Source: JANXXV01 sp040002435 | GTDB taxonomy: Bacteria; Acidobacteriota; Terriglobia; Bryobacterales; Bryobacteraceae | NCBI GenBank assembly: GCA_040002435.1 | Contig: JBDUEM010000018.1 | Coordinates: forward strand, 1-47,510 | DNA length: 47,510 bases | Reading direction: 5' to 3' | Shown here: piece after piece, positions 41,207 to 47,510 of the stretch | Layout of the letters: each line of letters starts with the position of its first letter | Numbering within the stretch: position 1 is the stretch's first letter | The notes under the pieces: generated by a model | What the model saw: the letters and a program-made list of their open reading frames with translations, nothing else | Database searches by the model: none | Told to the model about the DNA's origin: nothing | Translations under genes and position numbers: made by a program

Positions 41207-42586
41207 ATGGAAACAAATCTAAGCATTGTGATTCTTGCCGCGGGCCTGGGTACGCGGATGAAATCGCGTAAGGCGAAGGTGCTGCATCACGCGGGGGGGC
41301 TTTCCCTGGTGGAGCACGTGGTGAATTCGGCGCTCACACTGACCTCCCCGGAGCGTGTGGTGGTGGTGGTGGGGCATCAGGCCGAAGAAGTGAAGCAGAC
41401 CCTTGCCGGGTCGCAGGTCCGCTTTGCGCTGCAGGCGGAACAAAGAGGTACCGGCGACGCGCTGTCCGTCTGCCGGGGTGTAACGCCGGATGAGGACGGG
41501 CTGTTGGTTGTTCTTTACGGCGACTGCCCGCTGCTGTCGATTGATACTTTGCACACCCTGATCAGGCACCACGCCAATTCCCAGGCCGCGGCAACGGTAA
41601 TCACTACCATGCTGGACGACCCCACGGGTTATGGCCGGGCCATTGTGAATTCCGCCGGGTGCGTGGAGGCAATCGTTGAGCAGAAGGTGGCGACCGCGGA
41701 ACAGCGGGCCGTGCGCCAGATCAACTCCGGAATTTATTGCTTCAACGCAGCATTGCTTTGGAAACATCTGGGTGAGATTGAACCGAACCCGGTATCAAAG
41801 GAGTACTACCTCACCGACATTGTGGAGATCTTGAACCGCGCCGGCCACAAGGTGAGCGCGCTGCTGCACGCCGATCCCAGTGAGTTAATGGGCATCAACA
41901 CACGTGTCGAGCTGGCGATAGTGGACGGGATTTTCCGCGAACGGAAGGTGCGGCAACTGATGCTGGATGGAGTGACGATCGAGAAGCCGGAGACCGTGGT
42001 CGTCGATATTCCAGCCGGGGCGGGAATGGATTCCGTGATTGAGCCGTTTGCGCAGCTGCTGGGAAACACCAGAATCGGAGAGAACTGCCGTATCGGCTCG
42101 GGTTCCATTCTGCGCAACAGCCAGCTGGGCGATGGAGTGAAGATTGCGCCGTACACCGTGATTGAGGACTCCCGGATTGAGGACGGGGCTACCATCGGGC
42201 CTTTTGCGCGTCTGCGTCCTGGCAATCACGTTCTGGCCGCCGCCCATGTCGGGAATTTTGTGGAATTGAAGAAGACGACGCTGGGCACGGGTTCGAAGGC
42301 GGGTCATCTGGCGTATCTGGGCGATTCGGTGATTGGCGCGGGCGTAAATATCGGCGCCGGAACGATTGTGTGCAACTACGATGGGAAGCATAAGCACCAA
42401 ACGAAAATCGGGGACAAGGTATTTGTAGGCAGCAATTCCACGCTGGTTTCCCCGGTGGAGTTGAGCGCCGGGAGTTACGTTGCGGCGGGCTCGGTAGTTA
42501 CGGCTAATGTTCCGGAAGACGCGCTGGCGTTGGGCCGCAGCCGGCAGGTGAACAAAGAGGGCTGGGCTAAGAAGCAGCGGCGCTAG
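41207..42586 (+). CDS. glmU: Bifunctional GlmU: GlcN-1-P acetyltransferase and GlcNAc-1-P uridyltransferase
   Basis: The 459-residue enzyme makes UDP-GlcNAc for peptidoglycan and lipopolysaccharide in two steps. The N-terminal pyrophosphorylase carries LAAGLGTRMKSRKAKVLH and YGDCPLL. The C-terminal left-handed beta-helix carries hexapeptide repeats (NTRIGENCRIGSGSILRNSQ) and the acetyltransferase site around HVGNFVELKKTTLG and NIGAGTIVCNYDG. Length matches the family. It is cotranscribed with yvcK. Confidence 0.97.
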   Translation: METNLSIVILAAGLGTRMKSRKAKVLHHAGGLSLVEHVVNSALTLTSPERVVVVVGHQAEEVKQTLAGSQVRFALQAEQRGTGDALSVCRGVTPDEDGLLVVLYGDCPLLSIDTLHTLIRHHANSQAAATVITTMLDDPTGYGRAIVNSAGCVEAIVEQKVATAEQRAVRQINSGIYCFNAALLWKHLGEIEPNPVSKEYYLTDIVEILNRAGHKVSALLHADPSELMGINTRVELAIVDGIFRERKVRQLMLDGVTIEKPETVVVDIPAGAGMDSVIEPFAQLLGNTRIGENCRIGSGSILRNSQLGDGVKIAPYTVIEDSRIEDGATIGPFARLRPGNHVLAAAHVGNFVELKKTTLGTGSKAGHLAYLGDSVIGAGVNIGAGTIVCNYDGKHKHQTKIGDKVFVGSNSTLVSPVELSAGSYVAAGSVVTANVPEDALALGRSRQVNKEGWAKKQRR

Positions 42587-42589
42587 GGG

Positions 42590-42916
42590 TTACTTCTTGT
42601 CCTGGGGACGGACGATGATGCGGACGGCGAGGTCTCCGTCGGGGGTGGACTTGAAGCCAACCGTCACGCGGACTTTCAGGCGCAGCTTGCCCTCCACTTT
42701 GGTCTCCGCATTGATGATGAAGTTGCGGTTTTCGGCCGGCTTTCCCAACACCGTTCGAGCGACGGCAATCTGGCCGGGGGGCATCTGGGAAATGGTGCCG
42801 GAGAAGAATTCGTAGTTAGGTTCCGGCGGCGTAGTTCCCTGTTCCTGCGCGCGCACCACCGGCGGAAGCAGCGGGGTGCCCAAAGCGAGGACAAGAACTA
42901 GCTTAATTAACCACAT
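42590..42916 (-). CDS. Small secreted protein of unknown function
   Basis: A 108-residue protein with a signal peptide (WLIKLVLVLALGTPLLP, cleavage near VRA-Q). The mature part is beta-rich (ETKVEGKLRLKVRVTVGFKS) and could be a small OB-like or DUF5666-like domain. It is convergent with glmU (three bases apart) and runs in the same direction as truB, which lies 66 bases upstream of it. I do not recognise a function. Confidence 0.7.
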   Translation of the reverse strand: MWLIKLVLVLALGTPLLPPVVRAQEQGTTPPEPNYEFFSGTISQMPPGQIAVARTVLGKPAENRNFIINAETKVEGKLRLKVRVTVGFKSTPDGDLAVRIIVRPQDKK

Positions 42917-42948
42917 CTTTTAGCCTAAGCAAATCGAATGAAGGGCAG

Positions 42949-42976
42949 GTGAAATTAAGATTAAACTTCTTTCACC
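42949..42976 (-). repeat. Inverted repeat between truB and the small secreted protein gene
   Basis: GGTGAAA (42949-42955) and TTTCACC (42970-42976) are perfect 7-bp arms around a 14-base AT-rich loop, six bases after the truB stop. No T-run follows on the minus strand. It could be a weak terminator of truB or an operator for the next gene. Confidence 0.4.
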
Positions 42977-42982
42977 GTAGTA

Positions 42983-43882
42983 TTACAGCACAAGCACGGG
43001 ATGATACAAATGCGGTAAAACCGCCTCTCCGATCGCCACTAAATCCCCGCCGTAGGAAACGGCCTTCACGAACTTTGCTTCCGGTTCCGAACGGAACGGA
43101 GACACGCGGAAGTCCCGGCCCTGGCGGATGAAGCCGGCCGTGGTGTCATCTACCAGTTCCCTGGGGAATTCAGGCAGTAACTCGGCGCATGGAATGAGGG
43201 CCTCGGCCAGGTTTCCGGCATCAGCCAGCGCGCCAAGTTCCTCCAAAGTGCGGGACATCGTGAGATCGAAACCACCGGCGGAGACGCGGCGCAGGGTGCG
43301 CAGGAAGGCTCCGCAGCCGAGCTTCTGCCCGAGATCGTGCGCGATGCTGCGGACGTAGGTTCCGGTGGAGGAGTGCATGCGGATGGTGAGATCGGCGCCG
43401 CTGCAATCCAACATTTCGAGAAGGTAGATCTCCACTTCCACCGGCTTCATTTCGACGGTGATTTTCTGGCGGGCGAGCCGGTAGGCGGGCGTGCCGCCGA
43501 TTTTTTTGGCGGAAATCGCGGGGGGAATCTGGGTGATTTTTCCGCGAAACGAAGCCAATTCCGTTTCCATGCGATCGCGGTCGAGGAGGACTTCGGTTTC
43601 CGGTGATGTTGGTTCACCGGCCGCATCGTAGCTATCGGTGGACCAGCCGAAGTGAATGACCGCTTCGTAGACCTTGTCGGTACGCTGGAAGTATTGCGCC
43701 AGCCTGGTGGCTCGGCCGATTACAAGCGGCAGGACGCCGGTGGCGTCAGGATCGAGAGTGCCCAGATGGCCGACCTTTTTCGTATTCGCGAGGCGCCGCA
43801 TGCGGTTCACTACATCGTGCGAGGTCCAGGCGGCGGGCTTATCGGCAACAATCAATCCATCCATTCTTTCCCACTCTATCAT
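42983..43882 (-). CDS. truB: tRNA pseudouridine-55 synthase
   Basis: The 299-residue enzyme isomerises uridine 55 in the T-loop of tRNAs. Catalytic Asp44 lies in GHLGTLDPDATGVLP, and KVYEAVIHFGWSTDSYDAAG and SSTGTYVRSIAHDLG are family motifs. The C-terminus carries a short PUA-like extension (AGFIRQGRDFRVSPF). ATG 43882 and ATG 43864 (MDGLIVADKPA) are both possible starts; the latter gives the family's usual N-terminus. The gene is divergent from the ABC exporter with about 32 bases between. Confidence 0.96.
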   Translation of the reverse strand: MIEWERMDGLIVADKPAAWTSHDVVNRMRRLANTKKVGHLGTLDPDATGVLPLVIGRATRLAQYFQRTDKVYEAVIHFGWSTDSYDAAGEPTSPETEVLLDRDRMETELASFRGKITQIPPAISAKKIGGTPAYRLARQKITVEMKPVEVEIYLLEMLDCSGADLTIRMHSSTGTYVRSIAHDLGQKLGCGAFLRTLRRVSAGGFDLTMSRTLEELGALADAGNLAEALIPCAELLPEFPRELVDDTTAGFIRQGRDFRVSPFRSEPEAKFVKAVSYGGDLVAIGEAVLPHLYHPVLVL

Positions 43883-43914
43883 TGTGAAAAAATGCCACTG
43901 TTAAACTCAGTAGA

Positions 43915-45786
43915 GTGGAAGAAGAGGTAATCGGAAAAGCCTACGACAGCCGCCTGATGGCGCGGCTGCTGACCTACATGCGGCCTTACCAGGGAACGGT
44001 GGCAATCTCCCTGGTGTTTCTCTGTATCGGGTCGTTGTTGCAGGTGGCAGGGCCGCTGCTGACCAAGCTGGCGATTGACCGCTATCTGCTTCCGAACAAG
44101 GTGGCCGCGTCCGGACCGCTTGGACGTTACCTTTCTGCGGATCCCTGGGTCGGCCTTGCGCAGATATCCGGACTGTATCTGCTGGCCCTGCTGGTGAATC
44201 TGCTGATGGAGTTCGGCCAGACCTATCTCATGCAGTGGACGGGCCAGAATGCCATGTCTGACCTGCGGCATGAACTGATGGGCCACATGCAGAAGCTGGA
44301 TGTTGCTTACTACGACCGCAATCCGGTGGGCCGGCTGGTGACGCGAGTTACTACCGATGTGGACGTGCTGAATGATTTGTTCACCTCCGGGCTGGTCACC
44401 ATTCTGGGCGATCTGCTGATGTTGAGCTTCGTCGCCGTGGCGATGCTGCAGATGAGCCCGCAGATGACCGGCCTGCTGCTTCTGGTGGTGCCGCTGGTGG
44501 TAGTGGTGACGGGCATTTTCCGGCGCGCGGTACAAAGCAGCTACCGGCGGATCCGCATCGCGATTGCCCGTATCAATGCTTATTTGCAGGAACACATCAA
44601 CGGCATGCCGGTGCTGCATCTGTTCAATCGTGAGGCGCGCAGCTCCGAGGAGTTCCGGGCCATCAATCACGACCACATGGAGGCGTTCAAAGATTCGATC
44701 TTTGCCTACGGCTGGTTCTATCCGGTGGTGGAATTTCTCAGCATGCTGGCGCTGGCGCTTCTGCTGGCCTATGGCGGATTTCAAGTTCGCGGCGACGCAC
44801 TGACGCTAGGCGCCTGGGTTGCGTTCCTGCAGTATGGGATGCGCTTTTTCCGGCCGATTCAGGATTTGAGCGAAAAATACAACATCCTGCAAGGCGCCAT
44901 GGCGGCGTCGGAGCGGATTTTCAAGCTGCTGGACACTGAACCTTCGATTGTTTCGCCTGTTACGAAGGCTCCGGTTTCCAGCTTGCCGGTGTCCATTGAA
45001 TTTGACCATGTGTGGTTCGCCTACAATGGCGAAGATTGGGTGCTGCAGGATGTCAGCTTTACCATTGCTCCCGGAGAAACCATCGCGGTTGTCGGGCATA
45101 CGGGCGCAGGCAAGACTACGCTGACCAACCTGCTGCTGCGATTCTATGATGTGCAGAAGGGATCGATTCGGATTGGCGGGGTGAATGTCCGCGACTTCGA
45201 TCTACTGGCCTTGCGGCGGCAGTTCGGGATTGTTCTGCAGGATCCTTATTTGTTTTCGGGAACCATTGGCGATAATATCCGGCTCGGTACCGCGGGAATT
45301 GACGATGAAATGTTGGAACAAGCCGTCGAAAAGGTCAATTTGAAGGACTTCGTGGACCGGCTTCCGCTGCGCTTCGAGGAGCCTGTGCGGGAACGGGGCA
45401 GCGGCATTTCGACGGGCCAGAAGCAGTTGATCAGTTTCGCCCGCGCGCTGGCGCACGACCCACGGATTCTGATTTTGGATGAGGCGACTTCCAGTGTCGA
45501 TACCGATACGGAGATCCGCGTACGTGAGGCGCTGGGAAGGCTGGTGGCGGGCAGGACGTCGATTATCATTGCACACCGGCTTTCGACAATTCAGCGCGCG
45601 GACCGGATTTTCGTGATGCATAAGGGACGGCTGCGGGAGACCGGCACGCACCAGCAGCTACTGGGGATGCGCGGGATTTACTGGAAGCTTTATCAACTGC
45701 AGTATAAGGATCAGGAGGTGAAGCCCATGGTTAGGAAGGAAAAAGGCCGTGTGCCTCCTGCTGGGGAGTTGGAACTGAAGCGATAA
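43915..45786 (+). CDS. ABC exporter, fused membrane and ATPase domains (MsbA-like)
   Basis: The 623-residue protein has six membrane helices (about 20-310) and a C-terminal nucleotide-binding domain with Walker A GHTGAGKTTL, signature ISTGQKQLISFARAL (STGQ in place of SGGQ, common in this subfamily), Walker B ILILDEATSSVD and the H-loop IIAHRLST. It should work as a homo- or heterodimer exporting lipid or drug-like substrates. The start is GTG 43915. No second half-transporter follows in view, so a homodimer or partner elsewhere is needed. The substrate cannot be read. Confidence 0.95.
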   Translation: MEEEVIGKAYDSRLMARLLTYMRPYQGTVAISLVFLCIGSLLQVAGPLLTKLAIDRYLLPNKVAASGPLGRYLSADPWVGLAQISGLYLLALLVNLLMEFGQTYLMQWTGQNAMSDLRHELMGHMQKLDVAYYDRNPVGRLVTRVTTDVDVLNDLFTSGLVTILGDLLMLSFVAVAMLQMSPQMTGLLLLVVPLVVVVTGIFRRAVQSSYRRIRIAIARINAYLQEHINGMPVLHLFNREARSSEEFRAINHDHMEAFKDSIFAYGWFYPVVEFLSMLALALLLAYGGFQVRGDALTLGAWVAFLQYGMRFFRPIQDLSEKYNILQGAMAASERIFKLLDTEPSIVSPVTKAPVSSLPVSIEFDHVWFAYNGEDWVLQDVSFTIAPGETIAVVGHTGAGKTTLTNLLLRFYDVQKGSIRIGGVNVRDFDLLALRRQFGIVLQDPYLFSGTIGDNIRLGTAGIDDEMLEQAVEKVNLKDFVDRLPLRFEEPVRERGSGISTGQKQLISFARALAHDPRILILDEATSSVDTDTEIRVREALGRLVAGRTSIIIAHRLSTIQRADRIFVMHKGRLRETGTHQQLLGMRGIYWKLYQLQYKDQEVKPMVRKEKGRVPPAGELELKR

Positions 45787-45931
45787 CGTCCCAGAATTCT
45801 GCACCAACGACAAACTATATTGTCCCTATTTCACTCGACGCCGCGCATATAAGTATGAAGCTGGCGCAGGCAGGATAACCCGTCCGAGCACAAGCTTCAG
45901 ATTGTAATCAAACGGGGGCTGTGAATATCAA

Positions 45932-47467
45932 ATGCAAACACGTCGAACTCAAGCGCTGGAAGTGCGTGAAGAAGCCGCACGTCTTGCGAGTCTACGGCCG
46001 CATGGCCGGCCGCTGGCAAATGGTGACGAGTCGCGGTACCGAATAGGTACCGATCTGGCGTACTTTGGCAATTTCACCAAAGGGCTGGCACACGATGCGC
46101 TCGGACACGTCAATCCGCCCGCCTATCGAGCACTTTTGCGGGCTGTTGCCAGCGGAGATCCTGCCGATTTTGAAAAGATACCGCTTGCGGGAAACCGGAA
46201 ACTGGTGAATCCACAAGCGGGGTTGGCCTTCGACCTCCAAGGACCGGACACCGGATCGCTTACGATTCCGCCGGCGCCGGCTATCGATAGCGCCGAGGAG
46301 GCCTCAGAGATGGCCGAACTCTACTGGATGGCACTCGCGCGAGACGTTCCCTTTCGGAACTACAACGGCGCCGACCCAACCATCAGCGCCGCGGTAAACA
46401 ACTTGAACACATTTTCGGATTTCCGCGGACCTAAGGTGGCAGGCGTAGTGACTTCCGACAGCCTGTTTCGAGGCATCACTTCAGGGGATCTCACAGGCCC
46501 GTATATTTCGCAGTTTATGTGGCTGCCGGTGACATTCGGAACGCTTACAATCCCACAATTCAACCTCACGGCGACGCCCGGTGTCGACTACATGCAGGAC
46601 TTTGCTACCTGGTTGAATGTCCAGAATGGTTTCTCACAACCGCCGGATACGTTCGACAGCTTCCGGCGCTATATTCGAAACCTGCGAGACCTTGCGACGT
46701 ACGTTCACTTCGATGCACTCTACGAAGCGTATCTGAACGCCTGTCTGATCCTGCTTCAAATCAAAGCGCCGTTCGACGACGGCAATCCCTATCGTGACTC
46801 CGCCAACCAGGATGGGTTTGGCACCTTCGGTGGTCCGCACATTCTCTCCCTGGTATGCGAGGTGGCCACGCGCGCTTTGAAGTCCGTCTGGCGCCAGAAA
46901 TGGATGGTGCACAGACGTCTGAGGCCGGAGGCTTTTGCCGGCTTGGTGCATAACCAAGCCAAAGGCGCTTTCAACTACAACGGTGCCTTGCACCCGGAGA
47001 TACTTCGTACGGACGCGGCATCGGTCCTCACGGCGGTGAACACCTTCAACGTAAGCAAAGGTCACGATACGTTTCTGTTGCCAATGGCGTTTCCGGAAGG
47101 ATCGCCAATCCACCCGGCCTACGGAGCGGGGCACGCGACAGTTGCGGGCGCCTGCACCACCATTCTGAAGGCGTGGTTCGATGAATCCTGGGCCATACCC
47201 AGCCCCGTACAGGCCGCGGCGGATGGCTTGACGCTAGACCCTTGGGTTGGCGCCCCGCTGACCGTTGGCGGAGAGCTGAACAAAGTCTGCGCCAACATCT
47301 CAACGGGTCGAAATGCGGGAGGGGTTCACTGGCGCACCGACTATACCGAATCGATCAGATTAGGGGAGGAATTGGCGATCGGCATTCTCGAGGAGCAGAA
47401 GCTCTGCTACAACGAGCGTTTGACTTTCTCTCTGACCAAGTTCGACGGAACAACAATTCGCATCTGA
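45932..47467 (+). CDS. Vanadium-dependent haloperoxidase-like protein (bromoperoxidase branch)
   Basis: The 511-residue protein has the vanadate-binding set of algal/cyanobacterial bromoperoxidases in order: Lys323 and Arg331 (QKWMVHRRLRPE), the SGH region as AYGAGHATVAGA with Ala399 in the serine position and acid-base His401, and Arg460 with vanadate-ligating His466 (STGRNAGGVHWRTD). Such enzymes oxidise halides with peroxide. No signal peptide is seen. The 145-bp gap after the ABC exporter suggests its own promoter. Halide preference and activity are open. Confidence 0.87.
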   Translation: MQTRRTQALEVREEAARLASLRPHGRPLANGDESRYRIGTDLAYFGNFTKGLAHDALGHVNPPAYRALLRAVASGDPADFEKIPLAGNRKLVNPQAGLAFDLQGPDTGSLTIPPAPAIDSAEEASEMAELYWMALARDVPFRNYNGADPTISAAVNNLNTFSDFRGPKVAGVVTSDSLFRGITSGDLTGPYISQFMWLPVTFGTLTIPQFNLTATPGVDYMQDFATWLNVQNGFSQPPDTFDSFRRYIRNLRDLATYVHFDALYEAYLNACLILLQIKAPFDDGNPYRDSANQDGFGTFGGPHILSLVCEVATRALKSVWRQKWMVHRRLRPEAFAGLVHNQAKGAFNYNGALHPEILRTDAASVLTAVNTFNVSKGHDTFLLPMAFPEGSPIHPAYGAGHATVAGACTTILKAWFDESWAIPSPVQAAADGLTLDPWVGAPLTVGGELNKVCANISTGRNAGGVHWRTDYTESIRLGEELAIGILEEQKLCYNERLTFSLTKFDGTTIRI

Positions 47468-47490
47468 GCTGATAGGAAAAGGAGATCAAA

Positions 47491-47510
47491 ATGGAAAAAC
47501 GGGATGCAGA
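47491..47510 (+). CDS. Start of a further gene, cut by the window edge
   Basis: ATG 47491 follows AAGGAG (47479-47484) at ideal spacing and reads MEKRDA before the window ends. It is 23 bases after the haloperoxidase-like stop and is probably cotranscribed. Nothing can be said about the product. Confidence 0.5.

Noticed and set aside
43879..44784. 301-codon minus-strand frame over the ABC exporter
   Set aside because: Gln/His-rich antisense translation of membrane helices; no domain and it overlaps the truB start.
1..47510. CRISPR array, tRNA, rRNA, transposase, integrase or prophage genes
   Set aside because: I looked for spaced direct repeats, the CCA/T-loop pattern and typical mobile-element proteins and saw none; a dedicated RNA search was not possible.

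Overview
The window is about 47.5 kb of a GC-rich, densely coded bacterial chromosome. It is probably from an Acidobacteriota, near the Solibacter/Bryobacter group. That placement is an inference. It rests on a Planctomycetes/Acidobacteria-type pair of cytochrome-c/DUF1592 and DUF1552 secreted proteins followed by a secreted ankyrin protein, on a degenerate 'acidobacterial VWFA-related' domain fused to HEAT repeats, and on the general gene mix. I saw no rRNA, tRNA, CRISPR array, insertion sequence or integrase.

Layout. (1) 1-4127, minus strand: a tightly overlapping four-gene operon, read PAP2 membrane phosphatase > MetE-like zinc methyltransferase > PL22-like beta-propeller > secreted TPR-like protein. 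(2) 4519-15462: a stress-survival block with large-subunit catalase KatE, two CheY-like regulators, a giant CheB-CheR-PAS-histidine kinase, and a complete NHEJ set. Here LigD is split into three separate genes (phosphoesterase, ligase, polymerase) beside Ku. (3) 15494-16471: an aldo/keto reductase. (4) 16565-28601: the most notable region, a probable bacterial gasdermin cell-death/defence island built as two convergent operons. The plus operon encodes a gasdermin-like pore former, an alpha/beta-hydrolase and a caspase-like cysteine peptidase. The minus operon encodes a CHAT peptidase-ATPase, a 1709-residue STAND ATPase with TPR-like repeats and a catalytically dead CHAT-like domain, and an HExxH metallopeptidase. 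The two operons meet tail to tail with a 4-bp stop overlap. (5) 28707-33846: the secreted cytochrome-c/DUF1592, DUF1552 (Tat) and ankyrin trio. (6) 33837-39896, minus strand: serine hydrolase, HEAT-VWFA protein, chorismate-mutase-type protein, lipoprotein, truncated UvrC-like protein and aldo/keto reductase. (7) 39991-47510: a 45-residue zinc-ribbon gene with a clear sigma70 promoter, YvcK, GlmU, a small secreted protein, TruB, an ABC exporter, a vanadium-haloperoxidase-like protein and the first codons of another gene.

How the parts fit. In the gasdermin island the simplest model is that the two large ATPases with CHAT domains sense an insult. A proteolytic cascade (CHAT peptidase, caspase-like peptidase, possibly the metallopeptidase) then removes the gasdermin's short C-terminal inhibitory tail, and the pore former kills the cell; the hydrolase may attack lipids. 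The components are read from motifs; the cascade order is inference. In the NHEJ block, a sensor kinase and response regulator run in the same direction, and with short gaps, into the phosphoesterase and Ku genes, suggesting signal-controlled double-strand-break repair next to peroxide detoxification.
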